64,000 nucleotides of DNA from JAPUEK01 sp963815355. Its GTDB lineage: Bacteria > Pseudomonadota > Alphaproteobacteria > Rhodobacterales > Rhodobacteraceae. A program made the translations under genes and the position numbers. Below are positions 26,077 to 34,893 of the stretch, piece after piece. The stretch lies in assembly GCA_963815355.1 (NCBI GenBank), contig CAWFGJ010000006.1, positions 1 through 64,000 on the forward strand, read 5' to 3'. Below the pieces are notes generated by a model. That model ran no database searches and was not told the DNA's origin. It saw only the letters and a list, made by a program, of their open reading frames with translations. The first letter of the stretch is position 1. The number at the start of each line of letters is the position of its first letter.

Positions 26077-27045
26077 ATGCAGATGAAAGCTTGGCAAGTT
26101 GCCGCACTAGGTGCGCCGATGACGCTGGTAGATGTCAAAGTGAAGGAACCTCAGCCCGGTGAGGTTCGCCTGCGGGTTGCGGCGGTCGCGCTGAACTTCG
26201 CAGATCTTTTGATGCAAAAAGGCACATATCAGGAAAAACCCGTCCTACCGTTTACTCCTGGCCTCGAGGTCGCAGGCTGGATCGAGGCCGTTGGCAACGA
26301 CACCGACGCGCCGCCCCTCGGAAGCCGTGTCGCTGCGTTTTTGAGCGAAGGAGGATTGGCTGAGACAGTGATCACATCCGCAGCACGGCTGGTAACCTTG
26401 CCGGACACAATGCCGTTCGACCATGCTGCAGCTTTCCCAATCGCCTATGGGACTTCACATCTGGCTCTCGATCATAAAGCGCGATTACAGCCGGGCGAGA
26501 CATTGTTGGTCTTCGGCGCAGCAGGTGGTGTCGGGCTGACAGCAGTCGAGATCGGGAAAAAGATGGGTGCCCGGGTCATTGCCTCGGCGCGGGGGGCCAG
26601 AAAACTGTCGGTCGCACGCTCTGCGGGGGCCGATTTGCTTATCGATAGCGATGCGCCGGATCTGAAGGCCACACTTAAAGCATTTGGGGGTGTGGATGTC
26701 GTATATGATTCCGTCGGTGGAGACGCTTTTGACGCCGCCCTTTCAGCCTGCAAGCCGGAAGGCCGCTTGCTGACCATCGGCTTTGCATCAGGCAAAGTCC
26801 CGCAGATTCCGGCAAACCTTTTGTTGGTAAAGAACCTGTCTGTCATGGGCCTCTATTGGGGAGGCTATCTGAACTTTCGACCTGACGCGCTAACAAGAAG
26901 CCTGAAAACCCTGCTGGGCTGGTATGCCGAAGGCGGGCTGCGGCCCCACATCAGCCATCATTTTTCCTTTGGCCAAGCGCCGGAAGCACTCGCTATCCTA
27001 GCAGCACGAGAATCGACCGGGAAAGTTGTTGTTACACTGCAATAG
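26077..27045 (+). CDS. NADPH:quinone oxidoreductase-like MDR protein (zinc-free)
   Basis: A 322-residue medium-chain dehydrogenase/reductase without the zinc ligands. N-terminal GroES-like domain with VALNFADLLMQKGTYQ and LPFTPGLEVAGWIEAVG. The Rossmann part has VFGAAGGVGLTAVEIGKKMG (AAGGVG nucleotide loop), DVVYDSVGGDAF and a C-terminal ILAARESTGKVVVT. Such proteins reduce quinones or enoyl compounds with NADPH. The last 14 bp overlap the end of the convergent lysR gene. MKAWQ at 26083 is an alternative start. Confidence 0.9.
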   Translation: MQMKAWQVAALGAPMTLVDVKVKEPQPGEVRLRVAAVALNFADLLMQKGTYQEKPVLPFTPGLEVAGWIEAVGNDTDAPPLGSRVAAFLSEGGLAETVITSAARLVTLPDTMPFDHAAAFPIAYGTSHLALDHKARLQPGETLLVFGAAGGVGLTAVEIGKKMGARVIASARGARKLSVARSAGADLLIDSDAPDLKATLKAFGGVDVVYDSVGGDAFDAALSACKPEGRLLTIGFASGKVPQIPANLLLVKNLSVMGLYWGGYLNFRPDALTRSLKTLLGWYAEGGLRPHISHHFSFGQAPEALAILAARESTGKVVVTLQ

Positions 27046-27961
27046 CCCCGCGGTCGTGTTGTACGGCGCGCAAGATGGGCGCAGCATAAGCACGGCGGAT
27101 CATTTCGGCCAAGGCCTGTACAGTCGGGCTGTGCGCTGGTTCGGCCACGTAGAGGTTGACCTTCATACGCTCCAACTCTGGCAATGAACCACCATGCGCT
27201 ATGCGCTCCACATAAGGCGGTTCAGAACCGGCAAGGACGGTATGGACTGCGAGGTCAGCACTTACCGAGGCTTCAACTCCCCGGGTATCGTCACTCTCTA
27301 CCGCCATCTCCCATGGTATACCGGCCGCATCCAGCCGGGTCATGACCCCCTGCCGAAAAATACAATGGTGGGCGAACGCCAACCTAAGCGGTCGCGACCT
27401 CCATGCAGTGCCGCCCACGCCCCCGACCCAGATGAGCGGGAGTTCTGCCAAGGTCACACCCTCAGGGCCGACGTCATCTTCAGTGGTTAGGATCACATCG
27501 CACTCGCCGCGGGCAAACTGCGCCTTGAGCACACGGGTAAACGACGACATGAGAGTTACCCGCATTTTCGGAAACTCTTTAGAAAACCTTCGCAGTACCT
27601 GAGGAATCACCGGGTAGACAATATCGTGCGGCACGCCGAGGATGATTTCCCCCTCGTGCGGGTCAGTGGTCAATCGACTAAAAACCTCGTCATTCAGCGT
27701 GAGCATGCGCCGAGCATAGCCTAGCAGTTGCTCGCCGGCAGCTGTAAGGCCGACTTTACGCGAGGACCGGTCCAACAGCTCGATATCCAACATTTCCTCT
27801 AAGCGCTTGATCTGCATGGAAACGGCTGACTGCGTGAGGTTCAAGAACCCCGCAGCACGAGTCACCCCCCCAGCATCAACAATTGCCACAAAGGAACGAA
27901 GGGACGTCAGATCTAGATTCCGCAAGATATCACAAATCCTGATGATAATTGTCAAAAGCAT
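27032..27961 (-). CDS. LysR-family transcriptional regulator
   Basis: 309 residues. The winged helix: LDLTSLRSFVAIVDAGGVTR, AAGFLNLTQSAVSMQIKRLE, with ELLDRSSRKVGLTAAGE. The substrate-binding domain starts GEIILGVPHDIVYPVIPQVL, with a DVILTTEDDVGPEGVTL hinge. The true start may be a TTG 36 bp inside (LRNLDLTSLRSF), preceded by TCAGGA; the ATG at 27961 adds a hydrophobic leader not typical of LysR proteins. Convergent with the quinone reductase; divergent from the DUF1127 gene (101-bp gap). Target genes unknown. Confidence 0.88.
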   Translation of the reverse strand: MLLTIIIRICDILRNLDLTSLRSFVAIVDAGGVTRAAGFLNLTQSAVSMQIKRLEEMLDIELLDRSSRKVGLTAAGEQLLGYARRMLTLNDEVFSRLTTDPHEGEIILGVPHDIVYPVIPQVLRRFSKEFPKMRVTLMSSFTRVLKAQFARGECDVILTTEDDVGPEGVTLAELPLIWVGGVGGTAWRSRPLRLAFAHHCIFRQGVMTRLDAAGIPWEMAVESDDTRGVEASVSADLAVHTVLAGSEPPYVERIAHGGSLPELERMKVNLYVAEPAHSPTVQALAEMIRRAYAAPILRAVQHDRGAIAV

Positions 27962-28062
27962 TCATTTTCATAATGTCATCGATTCGTATACAAGGGTCAA
28001 GTGCTCTGATGGGAATGGCCTCTTGGAGCACAGCTATTAATGTTCCTGAAAGGACGCCTCCT

Positions 28063-28293
28063 ATGTTCGCCTCAGTCCACACCTCCACGTTCGCCGTCGG
28101 CCACGTGCAGTCACGTGGCACCTTTGACCGGTTGGTTGCTCGTATCGGCCAAGCTGTCGCGATGCGCCGCCAACATCAATCTTTGCGCGCCCTTGACGAT
28201 GCGCGCCTCGTTGATCTCGGCCTGACCCGCGCAGACGTTCAGACCGAATTGAACCGCTCCGTCTGGAACTCGCCTCGCAACCGGCAGGTCTAA
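28063..28293 (+). CDS. DUF1127 small protein (YjiS-like)
   Basis: 76 residues. The C-terminal ~45 residues match DUF1127: RIGQAVAMRRQHQSLRALDD then ARLVDLGLTRADVQTEL, an arginine-rich helical pair. Small DUF1127 proteins in alphaproteobacteria bind RNA and influence small-RNA turnover and phosphate/stress physiology. The start at 28063 has an AAAGGA ribosome binding site about 10 nt upstream. A longer in-frame reading back to 27949 has none. Confidence 0.85.
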   Translation: MFASVHTSTFAVGHVQSRGTFDRLVARIGQAVAMRRQHQSLRALDDARLVDLGLTRADVQTELNRSVWNSPRNRQV

Positions 28294-28448
28294 ACGCCTT
28301 TTCTCCAATCCAGTGGTGAAAGTCGCACCCTGAGCGAAGATAAATCGGACAAAGCGCTTGAAATGCGGGCGCTTGCTCCCGATATTTCAAGCATCTGGGA
28401 GCGCGGTGCATTCGCTCCCCACCCTAGTTGAAAAATCGGAGGCAAGTG

Positions 28449-29171
28449 ATGGCACAGTATGAGACGATCCGGACCGTGGGCACCGGCGCCCGCGCCACCC
28501 AGATTGACGCGGGCCTTCGCGCCCACATGAACAAAGTCTACGGCTTGATGTCCGTAGCCATGCTGATCACCGGCGGCGTTGCTTGGGCGGTCGGCACCAA
28601 CGAGCAAATGGTCCAAGCGATTTTCGCGACCCCACTGAAATGGGTTGTGATGTTCGCGCCGCTTGTGTTGGTTATGGTGTTCAGCGCGATGATCAACCGA
28701 CTTTCTATCGCAGCGGCGCAGTTGTTCTTCTACGTCTATGCAGCCGCTATGGGTCTGTCGATTTCCTTTATCTTCGCGGTGTACACCGGGACTTCGATTG
28801 CCCAGACTTTCCTTGTGACTTCGATCACCTTCGCCGCGCTTTCCCTTTACGGCTATACGACCAAGCGGGATCTGTCAGGCTTTGGCACGTTCCTGATGAT
28901 GGGCCTGATCGGGATCATAGTGGCGTCGATCGTCAACATCTTCTTGGCGTCGTCCGCACTAGCGTTTGCAATCTCGGTAATTGGCGTTCTGATCTTCGCT
29001 GCGCTTACAGCCTACGACACCCAGAACATCAAAAACACCTACCTGCAACATGCTCAGTCGGGTGACCAAGAGTGGCTCGGCAAAGCGGCCATCATGGGTG
29101 CGCTTCAACTCTATCTCGACTTTATCAACCTGTTCATGTTCCTCCTGCAATTCTTGGGCAACCGCGAATAA
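28449..29171 (+). CDS. Bax inhibitor-1/YccA family membrane protein
   Basis: 240 residues with seven hydrophobic segments. Landmarks of the BI-1 family: MNKVYGLMSVAMLITGGVAW, MGLSISFIFAVYTGTSIAQT, then LIFAALTAYDTQNIKNTYLQ, with the conserved Asp of the putative proton/calcium sensor, and ALQLYLDFINLFMFLLQFLG. Bacterial members are inner-membrane proteins with a pH-gated calcium leak. The start at 28449 has a strong GGAGG. A long perfect terminator follows. Confidence 0.93.
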   Translation: MAQYETIRTVGTGARATQIDAGLRAHMNKVYGLMSVAMLITGGVAWAVGTNEQMVQAIFATPLKWVVMFAPLVLVMVFSAMINRLSIAAAQLFFYVYAAAMGLSISFIFAVYTGTSIAQTFLVTSITFAALSLYGYTTKRDLSGFGTFLMMGLIGIIVASIVNIFLASSALAFAISVIGVLIFAALTAYDTQNIKNTYLQHAQSGDQEWLGKAAIMGALQLYLDFINLFMFLLQFLGNRE

Positions 29172-29184
29172 GCAAGGGTAATTG

Positions 29185-29230
29185 GATCAACAAAAAGGCC
29201 AGAGGGAAACCTCTGGCCTTTTTGTTGATC
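29185..29230 (+). terminator. Rho-independent terminator with 21-bp perfect stem
   Basis: GATCAACAAAAAGGCCAGAG plus G (29185-29205) pairs perfectly with 29210-29230 across a GAAA loop; the T5 tract lies within the right arm. It is 14 bp after the BI-1 stop. The unusual length of the A/T-flanked stem makes it bidirectional. Confidence 0.92.
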
Positions 29231-29370
29231 GGCTTTCAGGGGCACCGCTGCGCTCCCCAGGCACCCGACAAGAAACACCCTGTAAGGCGCGGCTGTGGGT
29301 ATCCCTTAACTAGACCCTATCTGGCGCCAAGCTGAAAGAATGGTCAAAAATCCATACAAACGCAAAAAAA

Positions 29371-29392
29371 GGCCACACCTTTAGGTGCGGCC
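29371..29392 (-). terminator. Rho-independent terminator of rpmG
   Basis: GGCCRCACCT-type arms (GGCCACACCT / AGGTGCGGCC, one G-U pair) with a short TT loop, followed on the minus strand by seven T residues (A run at 29364-29370). It lies 27 bp after the rpmG stop. Confidence 0.9.
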
Positions 29393-29418
29393 ATAAATCT
29401 GGTTCTTTTCGGCAGATC

Positions 29419-29586
29419 CTACTTGATCTTGCCTTCTTTGTATTCGACGTGCTCCCGCTTTACGGGGTCGTATTTCTTCACGGTCATCTTTTCGGTCATG
29501 GTCCGAGCATTCTTCTTGGTCACGTAGAAGTGCCCGGTGCCAGCCGTCGAGTTCAGACGGATCTTGATCGTCGCCGGTTTGGCCAT
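29419..29586 (-). CDS. rpmG: 50S ribosomal protein L33
   Basis: 55 residues, the usual L33 size: MAKPATIKIRLNSTAGTGHF, YVTKKNARTM and KYDPVKREHVEYKEGKIK. It lacks the CxxC zinc pairs found in some L33 paralogues (C-minus form). It binds near the E site of the large subunit. The start at 29586 follows a GGAGAG ribosome binding site; a terminator follows the gene. Confidence 0.97.
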   Translation of the reverse strand: MAKPATIKIRLNSTAGTGHFYVTKKNARTMTEKMTVKKYDPVKREHVEYKEGKIK

Positions 29587-29756
29587 AGTCATCTCTCCTG
29601 CATCGGGGAACAACGCCCCCCGCGAAATCTTTGAAGCCGCCTTGTACCCGCGCAGAGCACAGAGTCAACAGCGAAACCACCGAATTTCCCGACCCGGGCC
29701 ATCCAACAGAATTTGAGTGATCATCTTCCCGCCAATACTCTCGCCAGCGAAAAGAA

Positions 29757-29781
29757 CCTCATTCAAAAATCGGAAATGAGG
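29757..29781 (-). terminator. Possible terminator of rnpB
   Basis: A weak hairpin CCTCATT / AATGAGG with an 11-nt loop, followed on the minus strand by TTCTTTTC. It lies just beyond the 3' end of the RNase P RNA. Confidence 0.45.
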
Positions 29782-29790
29782 CGGATCAAT

Positions 29791-30221
29791 TTGCGCGGAT
29801 GGCCTGTAAGCCGGATTCTGTCCAAGGGTTTACACCCTCTGGATGACCATTCCTCTGCCGCACCTGTTACCAGGGCGGTCAAGCTGCCAACCCGGACCCC
29901 TGGGCTGAAGTCTCCCTGTGGAGGTCTCCGGCTTGCCTTGCGGCGATGGCCGGACCTTTCCACGCGAGGTCCCTATTCGGCGTTGCTCCGGGTGGGGCTT
30001 GCCGTGCCGTCCTTGTTGCCAAGTCCGCGGTGAGCTCTTACCTCACCGTTTCACCCTTACTCTGGATCCGCCGGGGCGAGCCCCGGCACCAAAGCAGACT
30101 TTTCTCTGTGGCGCTTTCCCTGGGGTTACCCCCGCCGGGCGTTACCCGGCACCCTTACTTCATGGAGTCCGGACTTTCCTCGAAGCTTGCGCCCCGCGGT
30201 CATCCAGCCATCCGCGCGAGC
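29791..30221 (-). ncRNA. rnpB: RNase P RNA, bacterial class A
   Basis: The catalytic RNA that trims the 5' leaders of tRNA precursors. On the minus strand the 5' end GCGCGGATGGC (30208-30218) pairs with the 3' end GCCATCCGCGC (29793-29803) to form P1. The conserved 5' region GAGGAAAGTCCGGACTCC (near 30163-30182) and the 3' region GGACAGAATCCGGCTTACAG (near 29802-29821) form the core with P4. The length of about 430 nt with several GC-rich helices (for example the perfect GCCGGGGC / GCCCCGGC arm) is typical of alphaproteobacteria. The exact ends are uncertain by a few bases. Confidence 0.95.
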
Positions 30222-30273
30222 AGACTGGTAGGGGTTGGATGTGTCTTGGTCAATCGCAAAGCGCAGCGGCGGA

Positions 30274-30966
30274 TCAGAACTGGATCGGCACCAGCACCTC
30301 TGGCTCTAACACCTCAACTCCCGGAAGGCCTGCTCTGAGCACCTGTGCGTTCTGCTCCAGAAGCGGAAAGGTGCGATAGTGGCAAGGGATGACCGTCAGG
30401 AAAGAGAAGTACTTGCGTGCGGCAAAGGCCGCTCGCGACATGTCCATAGTGAAATGCCCGCCGGCCGATAAGATTCCGATATCAGGTTTGTGGAATTCGC
30501 CCATCCAGCCCATATCAGCCATGATATCGGTATCGCCAGACACGTAGATAACGCGGCCCTCGCCAGCGATCATGTAGCCCGCCTCGGATCCAACATACCG
30601 CGGCCCGTCAACCGTGCCGAAAGAAGAGGAGTGACTTGCGTTCACCATCGTGACCTTCGCACCACCGAGATCGACAGTACCCCCCTTGTTGAAGCCGATC
30701 CCATTCACCCCATCACGTGTCTCAAGCCAGCTAATCAGATCGTATATGCCGACCAGCGGCACCGCGAGCTCTTTTGCAATCGCAACAGCGTCGCCTGCGT
30801 GGTCGCCGTGGCCATGGGTCAACAACACATGGGTCGCGCCCTTTAGTGCTTCGTCCCGTCGGTTGGCAGGGAACATCGGGTTTCCCGTCAACCAAGGATC
30901 AACCAACAAAACGGCGCCTTCGATTTCGATGCGAAAGCCTGAATGACCCAGCCAGATAATTTTCAT
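30274..30966 (-). CDS. UPF0173 metal-dependent hydrolase (metallo-beta-lactamase fold)
   Basis: 230 residues. MKIIWLGHSGFRIEIEGAVL opens the domain, then LLTHGHGDHAGDAV (HxHxDH metal motif), NASHSSSFG, VSGDTDIMADMGW and a C-terminal VIPCHYRTFPLLEQ. This is the UPF0173 group of MBL-fold hydrolases, substrate unknown. The start at 30966 is the natural family start; the longer in-frame reading upstream is unrelated. It is upstream of rnpB on the same strand and divergent from gatCA. Confidence 0.92.
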   Translation of the reverse strand: MKIIWLGHSGFRIEIEGAVLLVDPWLTGNPMFPANRRDEALKGATHVLLTHGHGDHAGDAVAIAKELAVPLVGIYDLISWLETRDGVNGIGFNKGGTVDLGGAKVTMVNASHSSSFGTVDGPRYVGSEAGYMIAGEGRVIYVSGDTDIMADMGWMGEFHKPDIGILSAGGHFTMDMSRAAFAARKYFSFLTVIPCHYRTFPLLEQNAQVLRAGLPGVEVLEPEVLVPIQF

Positions 30967-31149
30967 ATGTTGTCCTTTTCCGAATTCTTCGGTCCTATCT
31001 AGGGCGACGGCGCCCCCTCGCCCATCGAAATCACACCAAACAATTGCCAAAATGGCCGAGTGGCATCGCAAAATAGAGGTTCTGGCGCTCCAGCCTTGCA
31101 GGCAAAGTGGTGGCTCGTTAAACGGTGCAAGATCAGAGTGGAGCCCCAA

Positions 31150-31437
31150 ATGTCCATCGACATCGATACCGCCCGCAAAGTGGCAAAGCTGGCCCGGATA
31201 AGGGTAGAAGAGGCCGACTTGCCAAAATTGGCAGGCCAGCTGTCAGGCATCCTTGGCTTCATGGAGCAACTGAACGAAGTCAATGTGGACGGGGTGGAGC
31301 CAATGGTCTCGGTGACGCCCATGCGCCTGAAACGGCGCGCTGACGTCGTTACAGATGGCAATATCCAACAACAGGTGCTGGCGAACGCTCCCGATGCAAG
31401 GGAAGGGTTCTTTGCAGTACCAAAGGTGGTAGAATGA
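31150..31437 (+). CDS. gatC: Asp/Glu-tRNA amidotransferase subunit C
   Basis: 95 residues: MSIDIDTARKVAKLARIRVE, GILGFMEQLNEVNVDGVEPM and the C-terminal REGFFAVPKVVE that wraps between GatA and GatB. It stabilises the GatCAB complex, which converts Glu-tRNA(Gln) or Asp-tRNA(Asn) to the amide form. Its stop overlaps gatA by 4 nt (ATGA). gatB is not in this window. Confidence 0.94.
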   Translation: MSIDIDTARKVAKLARIRVEEADLPKLAGQLSGILGFMEQLNEVNVDGVEPMVSVTPMRLKRRADVVTDGNIQQQVLANAPDAREGFFAVPKVVE

Positions 31438-32918
31438 GCGCGAACACTTGGAACATAGCGGCCGCCCGGAACGCATTGCGCAAGCGTGAGATTTCAGCGG
31501 TAGATCTCACAATGGCCTGTCTGACAGCAATTGATGCTGGCAACGGGCTAAATGCTTTTGTCCACAAAACGCCAGAGATCGCGCTTGACCAAGCCCGGGC
31601 AGCCGATCAGCGCCTTGCGGCAGGTGAATCGCCGTCAATGTGCGGCATTCCCCTTGGGATCAAAGATCTGTTTTGTACTAAGGGCGTGCCGTCGCAGGCC
31701 GCGTCAAAGATCCTCAAAGGTTTCAAGCCCGAATACGAATCGACCGTGACCGAAAAGCTATTTGCTGCGGGCTCTGTGATGCTGGGCAAGTTGAACATGG
31801 ATGAATTCGCCATGGGTTCATCTAACGAAAGTGCTTGTTATGGCCCCGCCGTCAGCCCTTGGCGGCGCGGCAATGATACAGCCGCACTAACGCCGGGCGG
31901 ATCTTCGGGCGGTTCGGCCGCCGCAGTCGCGGCAGACCTGTGCCTTGCAGCGACGGGCACGGACACAGGCGGCTCTATCCGCCAGCCCGCGGCCTTTACC
32001 GGGATTACCGGGATTAAACCAACCTATGGCCGGGTCAGTCGCTGGGGTATCGTGGCCTTTGCTTCATCGCTCGACCAAGCTGGGCCAATGACGAAATCAG
32101 TGCGCGATGCGGCGATATTCCTGACAGCGATGTCCGGGCATGATCCAAAGGACAGCACGAGTGCCGACCTTGCCGTGCCAGATTTCGAATCCGCATTAAC
32201 TGGCGACATCAGAGGCAAGAAAATCGGCATTCCGCGGGAATACCGGATGGATGGGATGCCTGCTGAGATTGACACATTGTGGTCAAACGGCGTCGCTATG
32301 ATGAAAGACGCTGGCGCTGAGATTGTCGATATCTCGCTTCCACATACCAAGTACGCACTTCCCGCCTACTATGTAATCGCACCAGCAGAAGCCTCCTCCA
32401 ATTTGGCTCGCTATGATGGTGTTCGCTATGGCCATCGCGCTAAACTGCGCCAGGGCGATGGCATAACGGAAATGTATGAAAAGACCCGCGCCGAAGGATT
32501 TGGCCCGGAAGTTCAGCGTCGGATCATGGTCGGCACCTATGTGCTGTCGGCGGGCTTTTATGACGCCTACTATAATCGCGCCCGAAAAGTGCGCGCCTTG
32601 ATCAAACAGGATTTCGAGCACGCTTTCGCGGCAGGGATTGACGCGATCTTGACCCCCGCCACTCCAACCAGCGCCTTTGGCCTTGGCGAGATGGCTTCCG
32701 CTGATCCTGTAGCGATGTATCTGAACGACGTCTTTACAGTAACGGTCAACCTTGCGGGGCTCCCCGGCGTTACGGTTCCGGTCGGGCTAGACAAACAGGG
32801 GCTGCCCTTGGGCCTGCAACTGATTGGTCGGCCTTGGGAGGAAGGCGATCTGCTCAATCACGCCTATGTGCTGGAGCAATCTGCGGGCTTTGTGGCCAAG
32901 CCACAAAAATGGTGGTAG
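31434..32918 (+). CDS. gatA: Asp/Glu-tRNA amidotransferase subunit A
   Basis: A 494-residue amidase-signature enzyme that releases ammonia from glutamine. The Ser-cisSer-Lys triad is seen as PLGIKDLFCTKG (Lys), TPGGSSGGSAAAVAADLCLA and ATGTDTGGSIRQPAAFTG. The C-terminal part has ILTPATPTSAFGLGE and LPGVTVPVGLDKQGLPLGLQ. Co-translated with gatC. Full length, no anomalies. Confidence 0.96.
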   Translation: MSANTWNIAAARNALRKREISAVDLTMACLTAIDAGNGLNAFVHKTPEIALDQARAADQRLAAGESPSMCGIPLGIKDLFCTKGVPSQAASKILKGFKPEYESTVTEKLFAAGSVMLGKLNMDEFAMGSSNESACYGPAVSPWRRGNDTAALTPGGSSGGSAAAVAADLCLAATGTDTGGSIRQPAAFTGITGIKPTYGRVSRWGIVAFASSLDQAGPMTKSVRDAAIFLTAMSGHDPKDSTSADLAVPDFESALTGDIRGKKIGIPREYRMDGMPAEIDTLWSNGVAMMKDAGAEIVDISLPHTKYALPAYYVIAPAEASSNLARYDGVRYGHRAKLRQGDGITEMYEKTRAEGFGPEVQRRIMVGTYVLSAGFYDAYYNRARKVRALIKQDFEHAFAAGIDAILTPATPTSAFGLGEMASADPVAMYLNDVFTVTVNLAGLPGVTVPVGLDKQGLPLGLQLIGRPWEEGDLLNHAYVLEQSAGFVAKPQKWW

Positions 32919-32951
32919 TGGGCGAAAAAGAACTGATCTGAGGCGAAAATA

Positions 32952-33677
32952 ATGCGCGTGTCTTTTGTGATTTTGGCTGCCCTGGGGCTGGCCGCCTGCA
33001 CCCAGCGTGTGCCGGAATCCGGCGCGGGCGTTGGGTTTCAGGACTATAACAGCTATCTGAATGAACGGACCGCAACTCCCTCGACAAACGCCAATCAACC
33101 GCCCGCCCCCCCTTCCAGTTTTTCACCCGGTGGAGCCGCCGCGGCGATTGATAGGGCTAGCGGAGTTACGCCCCCAGCCGCATCGACGTATTCACCGCCC
33201 CTGGTTGGGGCAGACCAGAGTGGTGTCCGCGCGCGTGGTAATGCCCCGGCAGGGATTGCGGAAACCACGGGCGAAATGATCCACAGCAACGACGGTGTTT
33301 CGGACGAGCAGGATTTCAAAGCAGTATCGGCTCGCGAAACCATCGCTTCAGACAAGGCGCGGATTGAGCGCAACCGCGCCCAGTATCAGGTCGACCAGCC
33401 TGCTGCCCTTCCGCAGCGCGTGGGTGACTCGGGCCCGAACATTGTTCAGTTCGCACTTTCCACTAGCCACCCGCCGGGGACGCAGATGTACAACCGTTCC
33501 AGCTTGCGCGTCACGAACGCCGATGCCGCCTGCGCGAAATACGGCTCTCCAGATCTGGCGCAAGAAGCTTTCTTAGCCTCGGGCGGGCCGGACAAAGATC
33601 GTAAGGGGCTTGATCCGGACGGAGATGGTTACGCTTGTTCGTGGGATCCGCGCCCATTCCGGACGGCGCTGCAGTGA
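32952..33677 (+). CDS. Excalibur-like calcium-binding lipoprotein
   Basis: 241 residues. Lipoprotein signal MRVSFVILAALGLAACTQ (lipobox LAAC, Cys16), then a low-complexity Pro/Ser/Ala region to about residue 130. The C-terminus has DPDGDGYACSWDPRPFR preceded by a paired Cys (AACAKYGS), an excalibur-type motif with DxDxDG calcium ligands. The function is unknown; envelope-associated. Its stop overlaps the start of the next gene (GTGA), an amidase, suggesting a shared cell-wall role. Confidence 0.8.
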   Translation: MRVSFVILAALGLAACTQRVPESGAGVGFQDYNSYLNERTATPSTNANQPPAPPSSFSPGGAAAAIDRASGVTPPAASTYSPPLVGADQSGVRARGNAPAGIAETTGEMIHSNDGVSDEQDFKAVSARETIASDKARIERNRAQYQVDQPAALPQRVGDSGPNIVQFALSTSHPPGTQMYNRSSLRVTNADAACAKYGSPDLAQEAFLASGGPDKDRKGLDPDGDGYACSWDPRPFRTALQ

Positions 33678-34327
33678 ACCAGCCGCCCTCGCCCAATTTT
33701 GGCGAGCGGCGTGGCGGGCAACAGCCAAGTCTAGTCGTGTTGCATTACACAGCAATGGCAAGTTTTGCTGAAGCGCGCACTCGGCTGTGCGATTCACAAC
33801 ACGAAGTCTCGGCTCATTGGCTAATCGCGCCCACGGGTGTGACGGAGGCGCTAGTACCGGAAAGCGCGCGCGCGTGGCATGCAGGTGTTGGCGAGTGGGC
33901 GGGCGGAGACGACGTAAACTCACGTTCCATAGGGATTGAGTTAGCCAATACTGGACACCAACCCTTTCCCGAGCCACAAATGTCGGCCCTTGAGCATCTC
34001 TTGGCTGGCATATTTGTTCGCTGGTCGTTGGCGCCAAAAAATGTGATCGCTCATTCCGATATGGCCCCGGAAAGAAAGCGCGACCCCGGCCCTCGCTTTG
34101 ACTGGCGTCGTTTGGCGTTACAGAAGCTATCCGTTTGGCCCCAGGCAGCGGTGGAAGAAAATACGGACGACTTTTTTCCAGCCCTGCGGCGCTTCGGCTA
34201 CCCTGACCGTACAGAAGCAGACTTGCTGTCAGCCTTTCGCTTGCGATTCCGGCCCTGGGCAAACGGGCCCGTCAGCCGCACCGACGCCGGGATCGCAGTG
34301 GATTTAGCACGGCACTTTCCCCCATAA
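33674..34327 (+). CDS. N-acetylmuramoyl-L-alanine amidase (amidase_2, AmpD-like)
   Basis: A 217-residue zinc amidase. LVVLHYTAMASFAEARTRLC holds the first zinc His, VSAHWLIAPTGVTEALVPES and AWHAGVGEWAGGDDVNSRSIGIELAN continue the fold (key AWHAG and SIGIEL), and IAHSDMAPERKRDPGPRFDW gives the second His and Asp. A C-terminal peptidoglycan-binding-like stretch (FFPALRRFGY...) follows. The GTG at 33674 overlaps the preceding stop by 4 nt, and no signal peptide is visible, so the enzyme is probably cytoplasmic and recycles anhydro-muropeptides. Confidence 0.88.
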   Translation: MNQPPSPNFGERRGGQQPSLVVLHYTAMASFAEARTRLCDSQHEVSAHWLIAPTGVTEALVPESARAWHAGVGEWAGGDDVNSRSIGIELANTGHQPFPEPQMSALEHLLAGIFVRWSLAPKNVIAHSDMAPERKRDPGPRFDWRRLALQKLSVWPQAAVEENTDDFFPALRRFGYPDRTEADLLSAFRLRFRPWANGPVSRTDAGIAVDLARHFPP

Positions 34328-34377
34328 CAATGTGGCTTCGGATAGGACGAAGCATGCCGCCTTGGCACTTAAGGTTT

Positions 34378-34851
34378 CTACCCGCGTTTTTCCGCAAAGA
34401 ACCTCTTGAGAATATCTTCGGCCTCAGCGTTGGCGATTCCATCGTAGACTTCGGGCACATGGTGGCATTGCGGGTGAGAAAACACGCGCGCTCCGACAGC
34501 GACCCCCCCTGATTTTGGATCCGCCGCACCGTAGTAAAGGCGTGCAATTCGGGCGTTTGCCAAGGCGGCGGCGCACATTGGGCAAGGTTCCAGTGTCACA
34601 TAGAGATCATGGCCGATCAGCCTTTCGCTGCCCAGGGCAATGCATGCTGCTCGGAGAGCAAGGATTTCGGCATGGGCCGTCGGATCATGCAATTCGCGAG
34701 TCCGGTTTCCAGCACGCGAAATGACATGCCCACCTTTGACCACGACCGCGCCAACAGGGACTTCTCCACGTTCGCCCGCCAAACGCGCCTCTTCCAGCGC
34801 AATCTCCATGTAAGATCGGAAAGCCAAGCTTGCCCCTTCCTCGCTGGTCAC
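34378..34851 (-). CDS. tadA: tRNA-specific adenosine deaminase
   Basis: A 157-residue zinc deaminase that makes inosine at the wobble base of tRNA(Arg-ACG). Motifs: VPVGAVVVKGGHVISRAGNR, PTAHAEILAL (HAE) and TLEPCPMCAAALANARIARL (PCxxC). The C-terminus RVFSHPQCHHVPEVYDGI is family-typical. It is divergent from rluB with a 42-bp gap. MEIALEEARL, 14 codons in, is an alternative start. Confidence 0.95.
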   Translation of the reverse strand: MTSEEGASLAFRSYMEIALEEARLAGERGEVPVGAVVVKGGHVISRAGNRTRELHDPTAHAEILALRAACIALGSERLIGHDLYVTLEPCPMCAAALANARIARLYYGAADPKSGGVAVGARVFSHPQCHHVPEVYDGIANAEAEDILKRFFAEKRG

Positions 34852-34893
34852 ATAACGTCTGGCGCTTCTTACCCCGTTCGAAGGATGCCCGTC

